Notes under the pieces: model-generated
The model's database searches: none
The model's input: only the letters and a program-made list of their open reading frames with translations
Told to the model about the DNA's origin: nothing
Assembly: GCA_003566715.1 (NCBI GenBank)
Contig: PXCF01000125.1
Location: 1 to 34,297, forward strand
DNA: 34,297 bases
Reading direction: 5' to 3'
Origin: Cryomorphaceae bacterium
GTDB taxonomy: Bacteria > Bacteroidota > Bacteroidia > Flavobacteriales > Schleiferiaceae
Translations under genes and position numbers: made by a program
In this document: piece after piece, positions 1 to 7,878 of the stretch
Position numbering within the stretch: the stretch's first letter is position 1
Layout: the number at the start of each line of letters is the position of its first letter

Positions 1-348
1 CAACGCCAAATCGCCGACGCCAAGCGCTTAGCCATTCAATTGGCGGACCAAGGCTACGTGATGCCGGCAAAGGAAAAATTCCGCGTTCTCGGTCAGCAAG
101 CTTTGGGTATGTTTGAAGTGGGTATCCACCAAATGATGGAGGGCGGCTACATCTCTGAGCACGAAGTGAAGATGGCCCGCAAACTGGCCTACGTTATGGC
201 CGGCGGCGACCTCAGCGAACCCACCGACGTCAGCGAGCAGTACCTTCTTGATTTGGAAAGAGAGGCGTTTTTATCGCTTTGTACCGAGAAAAAGACGTTG
301 GAAAGAATCCAGCATATGCTGAAAACAGGCAAACCGTTACGTAATTAA
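1..348 (+). CDS. 3-hydroxyacyl-CoA dehydrogenase/enoyl-CoA hydratase, C-terminal part (5' truncated by window)
   Basis: The reading frame is open from base 1, so this is the last 115 residues of a gene that begins outside the window. The C-terminus (ending TLERIQHMLKTGKPLRN) matches what I know of the long (about 800 residue) FadN/FadB-type fatty-acid beta-oxidation enzyme of Bacteroidota, which hydrates enoyl-CoA and oxidises 3-hydroxyacyl-CoA in the cytoplasm. The catalytic NAD-binding and crotonase domains are not visible here. A thiolase gene follows 57 bases downstream on the same strand, the usual order for this pathway, and supports the call. The exact subfamily cannot be settled from the fragment. 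Confidence 0.8.
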   Translation, partial: QRQIADAKRLAIQLADQGYVMPAKEKFRVLGQQALGMFEVGIHQMMEGGYISEHEVKMARKLAYVMAGGDLSEPTDVSEQYLLDLEREAFLSLCTEKKTLERIQHMLKTGKPLRN

Positions 349-353
349 TTGAT

Positions 354-381
354 GTACAGCCAGGGCATGACCTGGCTATAC
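354..381 (+). other. Intercistronic hairpin between the two beta-oxidation genes
   Basis: AGCCAGG (358-364) pairs with CCTGGCT (371-377) around a six-base loop. Three further pairs extend the stem beyond one mismatch. No T-run follows, so it is not a classical terminator. It may stabilise or separate the two messages; that is inference. Confidence 0.45.
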
Positions 382-405
382 AGAAATATATAAAAAAAAC
401 AAATT

Positions 406-1581
406 ATGGAAGCATACATAGTAGCAGCAAAGAGAACGGCCGTAGGGAAGGCTAATAAAGGAGGGTTGCGATTTACACGTCCCGATGACATGGCCGCATC
501 GGTCATCAAAGACCTTTTGAAGGATGTACCCAAACTTGATCCGCAGCGCATCGACGATGTTATTGTGGGCAATGCCATGCCGGAAGCCGAACAAGGACTC
601 AATACAGGCCGTTTGATTTCCCTGATTGCCATGGACAATGTCGATGTGCCGGGCATGACGGTCAACCGATACTGTGCCAGTGGCTTGGAAACCATCGCTA
701 TTGCCAGTGCCAAAATTCGCTCGGGAATGGCGCATTGCATCGTGGCTGGTGGAACGGAGAGCATGAGTTATATCCCTATGGGAGGGTGGAAAGTGACGCC
801 CAACTATCAACTCGCCAAGAGTCACGCCGATTATTACAACAATATGGGCCTTACCGCAGAGGCAGTGGCCGAAAAATACAAGGTCAGTCGCGAAGACCAA
901 GACGCCTTCGCGCTAAACTCGCATAAGAAAGCGGTGGACGCCATCAAGCGAGGCGCGTTCAAAGACCAAATCACGCCGATACAGGTGGAGCACATTTATC
1001 TAGATGAGCGTGAAAAGCGTCAGACAAAAACTTATACCGTTGATACCGATGAAGGACCAAGAGCAGATACCAATCCTGATGCCTTGGCCAAACTTAGACC
1101 TGTATTTGCCGAAGGTGGTAGTGTTACCGCCGGAAATGCCTCGCAAACTTCTGACGGTGCCGCTTTTGTTGTGGTAATGAGCGAGCAGATGGTGAAAGAG
1201 TTAGGCTTAGAGCCCATCGCGAGACTCGTTGCTTTTGACGTGGTTGGTGTAGAGCCGCGCATCATGGGTATTGGTCCGGTCTACGCCATCCCCAAGGTGC
1301 TTAAACAAGCAGGGATGAAGCAGTCGGATATCGAGCAGATAGAGCTTAACGAGGCCTTTGCATCTCAGTCTTTGGCCGTTATTCGCGAACTAGACCTCAA
1401 TCCCGATATCGTTAATGTCAATGGTGGTGCCATTGCTCTAGGACACCCCTTGGGCTGTTCGGGCGCCAAGCTCAGCGTGCAACTTTTTAACGAAATGAAG
1501 ACACGTAAACAAAAGTATGGGATGGTCACTATGTGTGTGGGTACCGGACAAGGTGCAGCTGGAATCTACGAGTTATTGTAG
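406..1581 (+). CDS. fadA: Acetyl-CoA C-acyltransferase (thiolase), beta-oxidation
   Basis: A 391-residue thiolase of normal family length. It catalyses the thiolytic release of acetyl-CoA from 3-ketoacyl-CoA, the last step of beta-oxidation, in the cytoplasm. The nucleophile Cys90 lies in NRYCASGLE, the NEAFA motif is present, His347 lies in [15 protein letters not shown], and Cys377 lies in CVGTGQG, so the catalytic set is complete. The start ATG at 406 follows an A/T-rich leader without a Shine-Dalgarno sequence, as is usual in Bacteroidota. It sits just downstream of the dehydrogenase/hydratase gene, with which it is probably co-transcribed. A biosynthetic acetyl-CoA acetyltransferase is the alternative, but the gene order favours degradation. 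Confidence 0.93.
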   Translation: MEAYIVAAKRTAVGKANKGGLRFTRPDDMAASVIKDLLKDVPKLDPQRIDDVIVGNAMPEAEQGLNTGRLISLIAMDNVDVPGMTVNRYCASGLETIAIASAKIRSGMAHCIVAGGTESMSYIPMGGWKVTPNYQLAKSHADYYNNMGLTAEAVAEKYKVSREDQDAFALNSHKKAVDAIKRGAFKDQITPIQVEHIYLDEREKRQTKTYTVDTDEGPRADTNPDALAKLRPVFAEGGSVTAGNASQTSDGAAFVVVMSEQMVKELGLEPIARLVAFDVVGVEPRIMGIGPVYAIPKVLKQAGMKQSDIEQIELNEAFASQSLAVIRELDLNPDIVNVNGGAIALGHPLGCSGAKLSVQLFNEMKTRKQKYGMVTMCVGTGQGAAGIYELL

Positions 1582-1605
1582 CTCTTATATGTAAGCTTCA
1601 CGCCC

Positions 1606-1613
1606 TATCTTTG
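1606..1613 (+). promoter_or_regulatory. Probable -7 promoter element (TAnnTTTG) of the fabG-like gene
   Basis: TATCTTTG fits the Bacteroidota -7 consensus TAnnTTTG and lies 31 bases before the fabG-like start codon. No good -33 TTG is found at the usual spacing, so the call rests on one element. Confidence 0.5.
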
Positions 1614-1644
1614 GCGCTCCATAACCACAAACAAATTTTACAAT

Positions 1645-2394
1645 ATGGGACAACTACTCGAAGGAAAAGTTGTGCTCGTCACCGGAGCGAGCAAAGGCAT
1701 TGGTAAGAGCATTGCACAAGCCTGTTGTGATCACGGCGCCTCAGTGGCGTTTACGTTTTTGTCTAACGTTGAAAAAGGTCAGGCACTGGAAGCTGAATTA
1801 TCGGCCAACGGCAACAAGGTTAAAGGCTACCGCTCCGATGCATCTGATTTTGAACAAGCGCATACCCTCGTTGACGACGTGGTCAAGGAATTTGGCCGCA
1901 TCGATGTGTTGATCAACAACGCCGGTATCACGCGCGACAACCTCTTACTTCGCTTGACCGAAGAAGATTTCGACAAAGTCATAAAAACCAACCTGAATTC
2001 CGCGTTCAATCTTACCAAAGCCGTTACCCGTACCATGATGAAACAACGTGTAGGCTCTATCATCAACATCAGTTCGGTGGTGGGCGTACGCGGTAACGCC
2101 GGACAGACAAATTACGCGGCCTCTAAAGCCGGTATGATTGGTTTGACCAAATCTGTTGCCCTAGAGCTTGGCTCGCGCAACGTGCGTTGTAACGCCATTG
2201 CCCCGGGCTTCATCGAAACAGAAATGACGGAAGTTCTCGATGAGAAAACTGTTCAAGGATGGCGCGACAGCATCCCTATGAAGCGTGGCGGCAACCCGAT
2301 GGACGTGGCCAATGCTTGTGTATTCCTCGGCTCAGATATGTCGGCCTATGTGACCGGACAAGTCCTGAACGTCTGCGGGGGAATGCTGACCTAA
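1645..2394 (+). CDS. fabG: 3-oxoacyl-[acyl-carrier-protein] reductase family protein (SDR)
   Basis: A 249-residue short-chain dehydrogenase/reductase of standard length. The cofactor motif TGASKGIG (14-21), the NNAG motif (91-94) and the catalytic triad Ser144, Tyr157, Lys161 (YAASK) are all present, and the sequence closely follows the FabG pattern (NISSVVGVRGNAGQTNYAASK region). FabG reduces 3-oxoacyl-ACP with NADPH in fatty acid synthesis. Because it follows beta-oxidation genes, an acetoacetyl-CoA/3-hydroxyacyl-CoA reductase role is also possible; sequence alone cannot separate these. It has its own likely promoter, and the VWA protein gene begins 21 bases after its stop. Confidence 0.88.
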   Translation: MGQLLEGKVVLVTGASKGIGKSIAQACCDHGASVAFTFLSNVEKGQALEAELSANGNKVKGYRSDASDFEQAHTLVDDVVKEFGRIDVLINNAGITRDNLLLRLTEEDFDKVIKTNLNSAFNLTKAVTRTMMKQRVGSIINISSVVGVRGNAGQTNYAASKAGMIGLTKSVALELGSRNVRCNAIAPGFIETEMTEVLDEKTVQGWRDSIPMKRGGNPMDVANACVFLGSDMSAYVTGQVLNVCGGMLT

Positions 2395-2415
2395 TAGATA
2401 AGTTTAACCGTCGGT

Positions 2416-4458
2416 ATGATTCAATTTGCGTATCCCGTTTGGGCCTTGTTCATTGCTATTGCAGCTGCACTGGGCTTGGTGTACGTTACCTATCGACCGT
2501 CATCCAATGTATTTTCACCCGCAAAGCGCCTCACGTTAGGTGCTTTGCGGTTTTTTTCGCTCTTGCTGGTCATTTTTCTCATTTGGAAACCACAGGTGAA
2601 AAAGACCGTACGTGAAACCCAACCGCCCATCATTGCGGTGGCACTCGACCAGTCGCGTTCGATGACACTACATCTGTCTGATACGCTTAACGCCTACGCC
2701 GATGTGCAAGACAAGCTGCAAAGTATCTTAGGCAATGCCTTTGAACTTGACTATATTGGTTTTCACGAAAACGTTTTCCCCTTCGATACCCTTAGCTTTT
2801 TGGGCAATGAAACAGATATTTCAACTGTTTTGCTTTACGCATCCAAGCGCTACACACCCGAGCGATTGGCGGCGGTGCTCTTACTTACCGACGGGATTTC
2901 CACCACAGGGACGTCGCCTTCAGTGGTAGGTAACGCCTTTGAATCTCCGGTATATGCGATGGTCTACGGCGATACTTTGCCCACCACCGACGCCACGGTA
3001 GAAAGGGTGGTGCACAACAGTTTTGTATACGCCGGCAATCAGCTGGAAATCATGGCTGATTTGACTTTTTTGGAGAGTGATGGACAACGACCAACCGTTC
3101 GCATTCTGCGCGGCAACGAAGAAGTTTACCGCCAAACACTTGATCCGATAGAAGGAGAGCGCGTCTTTCGTCGCATTCAAACCAATGTGCCATCTTCGCA
3201 GCAGGAAGGTCTGCTCAATTACACCCTGGAAATTGAGCCCATGGAAGGGGAGACCTATCTCACCAATAATTCCCGTCGTTTTTACGTCAACGTGATGCGA
3301 CAAAAGAAGCGCATCCGCATCATAGCCGGTTCGCCACACCCGGATTTGGGCGCCATTCGACTGGCATTAGACCAGTTGGAGCATTACGACGTAGACATTG
3401 CCATTGGCGATGAAGCTTCACCCCAAGACGCTGATATAATCGTGTTGCACAATTACAAGCTCTCCGCCGCGGAAAAAGACTATGTGCAGAAACAACAGAC
3501 CGGCGTCTTACACATCCTCGGTCCGCGCAGTGATATCGATGGTTTGTCAGACGTGATTAAAGTAGAAGCATCGGGCGATTTCGAGCGCATACGTCCTTCC
3601 TTTAACAGCAATTTCACCTCTTTTCGCTTGGATGATTGGTGGATGACCAATGGGGGAGAGTTACCTCCTTTGCAATCCTACTTTTCTAAGGGCACTGTGG
3701 TAAGTGGCGCTGACGTCATGGCATCGTCGATGATACAAGGTATTGTCACCGAGCGACCAGCCATTGTTAACGGTACGGTGGATAACCTCCCCGTGATGGT
3801 GGTTAACGGATTGGGCATTTGGCAGTGGCGCATGTATGCATTTCGGGAAACCGGCAGTCACAATATGTTCAATCAGTGGATGTCTTCATTTTTCCGTTAC
3901 CTCGGTTCGGTACAGCGCAAAGAGCGCTTGCAACTCTTTCACGCCGAACGCATGCGGGAGGGACAAAGCATCAACATCGATGCCCGTGTGTACGATGCGG
4001 CCTTTGAGCCGACCACTTCGGCAGAGGTTACGCTGGATATCATGCAAGAGGGCGAGGTGCTTTACAATTATACCTTTTCTCCTTCGGTCAACAAGTACAA
4101 ATTAAATATTAAGGGTTTGCCTGCCGGGACTTATACCTATGAGGCACGAGCCAAACTGGGCAATGAAACCTTTCGCGCCGCCGGCAATCTCATTGTTGAA
4201 CCCTACGAAGCCGAATTTGTCCACACCACCGCCAGAATCGATGAGATGCGCGCATTGGCTAAAGTCACCGGTGGCATGGCTAAGACTTATGCCGAAGTAG
4301 ATGCTTTGGTCGATGCCATGAAGGGCATTAAGGCAAAATCAGTCATTAAAGAATACCAAAAACGATCGCCGCTCATCGACTTTTGGTGGTTATTGTTGTT
4401 ACTTTTGCTCAGCTTGTCGGTTGAGTGGTATCTTCGCCGAAGAGCAGGATCTTATTAA
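2416..4458 (+). CDS. Membrane-anchored VWA-like domain protein
   Basis: A 680-residue membrane protein. Two hydrophobic segments occur near the N-terminus (about 4-22 and 40-57). They are followed by a von Willebrand A-type domain from about residue 72 with a MIDAS-like DQSRS motif (Asp78, Ser80, Ser82), a TDIST segment (134-138) and Asp159 in LLLTDG. A long extracytoplasmic beta-rich region follows, then a strongly hydrophobic C-terminal helix (about 655-672) and a basic tail. The architecture resembles large VWA membrane proteins of Bacteroidota (Bat-like), which probably bind partner proteins through a metal ion in the periplasm. It lies 21 bases after the reductase gene and 33 bases before the SPFH gene, so a transcriptional unit is likely. 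The specific role is unknown. Confidence 0.75.
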   Translation: MIQFAYPVWALFIAIAAALGLVYVTYRPSSNVFSPAKRLTLGALRFFSLLLVIFLIWKPQVKKTVRETQPPIIAVALDQSRSMTLHLSDTLNAYADVQDKLQSILGNAFELDYIGFHENVFPFDTLSFLGNETDISTVLLYASKRYTPERLAAVLLLTDGISTTGTSPSVVGNAFESPVYAMVYGDTLPTTDATVERVVHNSFVYAGNQLEIMADLTFLESDGQRPTVRILRGNEEVYRQTLDPIEGERVFRRIQTNVPSSQQEGLLNYTLEIEPMEGETYLTNNSRRFYVNVMRQKKRIRIIAGSPHPDLGAIRLALDQLEHYDVDIAIGDEASPQDADIIVLHNYKLSAAEKDYVQKQQTGVLHILGPRSDIDGLSDVIKVEASGDFERIRPSFNSNFTSFRLDDWWMTNGGELPPLQSYFSKGTVVSGADVMASSMIQGIVTERPAIVNGTVDNLPVMVVNGLGIWQWRMYAFRETGSHNMFNQWMSSFFRYLGSVQRKERLQLFHAERMREGQSINIDARVYDAAFEPTTSAEVTLDIMQEGEVLYNYTFSPSVNKYKLNIKGLPAGTYTYEARAKLGNETFRAAGNLIVEPYEAEFVHTTARIDEMRALAKVTGGMAKTYAEVDALVDAMKGIKAKSVIKEYQKRSPLIDFWWLLLLLLLSLSVEWYLRRRAGSY

Positions 4459-4491
4459 TCTTGTCAATTAAAATCGAAAAATGTCATTGTT

Positions 4492-5307
4492 ATGCCTAGA
4501 AAAAGTTCAGTATTGTTAATAGCAGGCGCCGTTGGGCTTCTTGTACTCGTTATATTGTGGAACAGCATCACCACCGTGATTGAGTCCGGGGAAAAAGGCG
4601 TTATCTTTCGTCCGTTTAGCGGCGGTTTGGATAAAGAACGTCAGTTAGCACAAGGTTTTCACCTAATTGCACCTTGGAACGAAGTATTCAAATACGACGT
4701 GAAGGTTCAAGAAGCAACCAGCGTTATGGAGGTCTTGAGTAAAAATGGTTTGACCATCCGCTTGGAAGTTTCCTATTGGTACCGCGCTGACGAAAACCGC
4801 ATTGGTTTCTTGCACGACGAGATTGGGTTAAATTACCACTCAAAAATTGTGGCTCCCGCTCTTCGATCCGCCACCCGTGAAATCATTGGTAAATATCTAC
4901 CGGAAGAATTGTACTCCAGTAAACGTGAGATCATTGAAGATGAAATGCTCAATCGTGCCCGTCGAACCATGGAAGGTAAGCACATAATGTTAGACGACGT
5001 CCTTATCCGCGATGTATCATTACCGCGTTCACTGCAAGATGCAATTGAGAAAAAGCTCAAGCAAGAACAAGCCTCTCTCGAGTACGAATTCCGTATCGAG
5101 CAAGCCGAGAAGGAAGCTCAGCGTCAGCGCATTGAAGCTGAGGGTAAAGCTGCTGCCAACAATATTGTTAGCCGCTCCTTGACCGAGTCTATCCTCAAAG
5201 AAAAGGGCATCTTAGCTACCATAAAGTTGGCTGAATCAACCAACGCCAAGGTCGTAGTGGTAGGTTCCGGTAAAGATGGATTACCGCTGATATTGGGTAA
5301 TAACTAG
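4492..5307 (+). CDS. Prohibitin family protein (SPFH/Band 7 domain)
   Basis: A 271-residue protein with one N-terminal transmembrane helix (about 6-24), then an SPFH/Band 7 domain starting with VIESGEKGVIFRPFSGG, and a charged Glu/Lys/Arg/Ala-rich helix (about 185-225, EQAEKEAQRQRIEAEGKAAA) typical of prohibitins. Prohibitin-like proteins form large membrane-bound rings that scaffold proteases or membrane domains. The start ATG at 4492 gives the usual short N-terminal anchor. It closes the plus-strand run that begins with the reductase, and a strong hairpin terminator follows directly. Confidence 0.88.
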   Translation: MPRKSSVLLIAGAVGLLVLVILWNSITTVIESGEKGVIFRPFSGGLDKERQLAQGFHLIAPWNEVFKYDVKVQEATSVMEVLSKNGLTIRLEVSYWYRADENRIGFLHDEIGLNYHSKIVAPALRSATREIIGKYLPEELYSSKREIIEDEMLNRARRTMEGKHIMLDDVLIRDVSLPRSLQDAIEKKLKQEQASLEYEFRIEQAEKEAQRQRIEAEGKAAANNIVSRSLTESILKEKGILATIKLAESTNAKVVVVGSGKDGLPLILGNN

Positions 5308-5314
5308 AGATTAT

Positions 5315-5376
5315 CGCACAAAAAAATGGCCTATGGTTGCTTTTGTTTAAGTAACTATAGGTCATTTTTTTGTGCG
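5315..5376. terminator. Long hairpin, probable bidirectional terminator
   Basis: CGCACA plus a run of A (5315-5327) pairs with a run of T plus TGTGCG (5364-5376), and the inner part (TGGCCTATGGTT against AACTATAGGTCA) is largely complementary. The hairpin has A- and T-runs on its arms, so it can terminate the SPFH gene and also readthrough from the converging metalloprotease gene. The rest of the gap, to about 5507, shows nothing else. Confidence 0.8.
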
Positions 5377-5507
5377 CTTAAACCATTTGAGGAGCAACCG
5401 CTCAGATTATCTTAGAAAGCCATTTCTACATACGCCAATAAGAAGTTTGCTACAGGGAAATGTTTGGCTTTCATCTATTGATTAATCGTGATTGGATGTT
5501 TTGTTAT

Positions 5508-7673
5508 CTACATCCTTTGTATCACAACACGTTTTGTTTCAATAGCTCTATGGTATTGGTCATAAACCACCACCAAATAAACACCTTGAGGAAGTTGTGT
5601 CACATCAACAACGCTTTGTGTGTTGATTTGCTCAATAACTTTTTGTCCGTGCATGTTGGTGACCCCAATGTATGCAGCGTGAAGGGGAAGGTTGTCTACC
5701 ATCAAAACATCGGTTGCGGGATTGGGGTAAACTTGTATTTGGTCGGCAGTGTGCACTTCTACATCCAATCCTTGATCTAAAATGGAAAATACCGGACTCA
5801 AGTTGTAGAAAATGCCATCTTGTGCTTTGAGCATGATTCGTCCGCTGCTTGAAGTGCCAACATTTCTAGGTAAGTAAATCATACCAAATCCGGTGTTGGG
5901 TACCGAGCCTAAAAAGAAAGGAAAGCTTCGCGCATTGTCAATACTTAGGTAAACATCGAGCGTTTGGCAGTTGATGGGCGCAGTAGTTGTATTACCGGGA
6001 TCCCACTGAATGATGTTGATTGCATTGGTGAAAAAAGGTGTTTGAGCGTCCGGACTAATAACTTCAAAGGGTTCGTTGCCAACAACGTTAAGTGTAACGG
6101 CTTCCCAAGAAATAGCCCCACCAGCCGCATGATTGTCGCGTGCAGTTGCTCTAAAGCGCAACGTACGTTCTCCAAAAGTCAGTCTTTCCCCTAAAACATT
6201 CGATCCAAGGGCTACGGATCTAAACATAGGAAGGTAGCGCGTACCTTCATTCTCAGGGGTGAAACTGCGATATATGGGACCTCTGTCTTGGGTTTGTGAC
6301 GGACTTGAGGGTCCTAAGTCGTATTGTTCCCAGACCAAAGTCCAAGGGTCATTTTCCGAATCGCTGACATTTGCCGAAAGAAAAAAGGGTGTCTCCACAG
6401 GGATATTCACGTTGGGTAAATTCGGGGTAATGGTTGGAGCGCTATTGCCTGTAGGGACTTTCATCGCGCAACTATTTCCAAATGAATTGAACGCAAAATT
6501 GTTCATCTGTAACAACGAATGATGATGAAAGTAATCGTCGGATTGATTTTGTAGATTAGGGGCACAAATGCCGGCATATCCCATGATGGTCGATGCACTA
6601 AATGGTTCAAATGCTGAACTAGATGATCGCTGACAGCTATTGTTTTGTGTGTGTGTGGCACCAAATTGATGTCCGATTTCGTGGGCAACATAGTCAATGT
6701 CATAAGGGTCGCCAACGGGATTAGCCAATCCGGTAACACCTCGAGCTTTATTTGCGGTACATACACACTGTAAGGTTGCTAAACCACCAGCGCCGGTTGA
6801 AAAGGCGTGGCCAATGTCGTAGGCATTAGACCCGATGCGGCTGTTGATCACGGATCCATTCACGCTGATCATTTGGGTAGAACTATTGTTATTAAATGGA
6901 TCGGTGCTGCTATTGAGAAAAATTAGTTGATCGTTGTCTGCAACCAGTTCGAGCGTGATGCCGGCATCGATTTCATAAACAGAATTTACGCGATTTACTG
7001 TGTTAACAATGGCAGCCATCACCGATGAAATGGTTCCTCCGTGATACTGGGCATAATTGGATGTAGTGGCTACGGCCAAACGATATTTGTTGATTTCATT
7101 CTCTACCATAACGTTAGACTCTGATTCGACATCAAATCCAAATTCATCTTCAATGTCTTCGTCGACCCCACAAGACCACGGTGCCTTACCTTTCAATTGT
7201 GCTCTTCGATACACCACTCTTGGCGACTCCGCCGACACATCGGTAGGGTCTATATAATAACGAATTCCCCGGTCAACAATCACGGCTCTAAACCCGGTGT
7301 GAGGATTGTAATCAAAATATAAGATGGCGCCGTTTTCATCTCTTCCCTTTCCCGTAAAGATATCGGGAAATTTGGTGTTTAAATCCTGGTGCATGGTGTA
7401 GGAGGGAAGCGGGGTGAATGTGCCAATTCTGTCTTCAGACCATTGAATTTTTATACTTGTGCGTTTATCCTCTTGAGAGAATTGACGGAGTGTTTCAATA
7501 TCCCGTTCGTGATCAATGGAAGAGAAGAATGTATTGCTTTCTACAGAGATATATGTAGAAGCTGTTCGTTCGTTATCTGAAAATAGTCGAGTAACCTGCT
7601 GGGCATATGCATTTGACATCAGCAGAAATAAACCTAAAATCAGTAAGTTTGAAAACTTTTTTATACCGTTCAT
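5508..7673 (-). CDS. Secreted reprolysin-like zinc metalloprotease with T9SS sorting domain
   Basis: A 721-residue exported protein. I start it at the ATG at 7673, because this gives a clean signal peptide (MNGIKKFSNLLILGLFLLM, cleavage near AYAQ); an upstream ATG at 7694 would add seven residues. After a propeptide-like region, the zinc site HEIGHQFGATH (331-341; ligands His331, His335, His341; Glu332 catalytic) and a Met-turn (STIMGYAG, Met364) identify a metzincin of the reprolysin/M12B-like group. Ig/fibronectin-like beta regions follow. The last 80 residues (from about VYPNPATDVL, ending in a beta-strand and basic residues) form a type A C-terminal domain recognised by the type IX secretion system. 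It is a stand-alone minus-strand gene and probably degrades extracellular protein. Confidence 0.9.
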   Translation of the reverse strand: MNGIKKFSNLLILGLFLLMSNAYAQQVTRLFSDNERTASTYISVESNTFFSSIDHERDIETLRQFSQEDKRTSIKIQWSEDRIGTFTPLPSYTMHQDLNTKFPDIFTGKGRDENGAILYFDYNPHTGFRAVIVDRGIRYYIDPTDVSAESPRVVYRRAQLKGKAPWSCGVDEDIEDEFGFDVESESNVMVENEINKYRLAVATTSNYAQYHGGTISSVMAAIVNTVNRVNSVYEIDAGITLELVADNDQLIFLNSSTDPFNNNSSTQMISVNGSVINSRIGSNAYDIGHAFSTGAGGLATLQCVCTANKARGVTGLANPVGDPYDIDYVAHEIGHQFGATHTQNNSCQRSSSSAFEPFSASTIMGYAGICAPNLQNQSDDYFHHHSLLQMNNFAFNSFGNSCAMKVPTGNSAPTITPNLPNVNIPVETPFFLSANVSDSENDPWTLVWEQYDLGPSSPSQTQDRGPIYRSFTPENEGTRYLPMFRSVALGSNVLGERLTFGERTLRFRATARDNHAAGGAISWEAVTLNVVGNEPFEVISPDAQTPFFTNAINIIQWDPGNTTTAPINCQTLDVYLSIDNARSFPFFLGSVPNTGFGMIYLPRNVGTSSSGRIMLKAQDGIFYNLSPVFSILDQGLDVEVHTADQIQVYPNPATDVLMVDNLPLHAAYIGVTNMHGQKVIEQINTQSVVDVTQLPQGVYLVVVYDQYHRAIETKRVVIQRM

Positions 7674-7832
7674 CTTAATTACTTTTACGGCCATAAAATT
7701 ACGGCTAAATGCCTTAATGAATGAATGGCTTGAAATTTCTAATAATTTTTTGTTAATCAGTCTGTTGTAAGTTAATATGCTTGCCTGCAGAAAACATTGT
7801 TGGTTTTAAGTCAGGTGAAACACGTGATTTTA

Positions 7833-7860
7833 TTGTTTTGTAGTACCAGATAGTAATTTG
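7833..7860 (+). promoter_or_regulatory. Possible promoter of the biotin carboxylase gene
   Basis: TTG at 7833-7835 and TAATTTG at 7854-7860 are separated by 18 bases. The second element lacks one T of the TAnnTTTG consensus. It lies 19 bases before the chosen start codon. The 205-base gap between the divergent metalloprotease and this gene is very A/T-rich and holds nothing else that I can identify. Confidence 0.35.
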
Positions 7861-7878
7861 CTTAAAATAAATATATCT

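Noticed and set aside
345-900. Two minus-strand open frames opposite the thiolase start
   Set aside because: Both overlap the well supported thiolase gene and look like mirror frames of conserved coding sequence.
5460-5780. 106-residue plus-strand open frame
   Set aside because: It is antisense to the C-terminal sorting domain of the metalloprotease and looks like a shadow frame.
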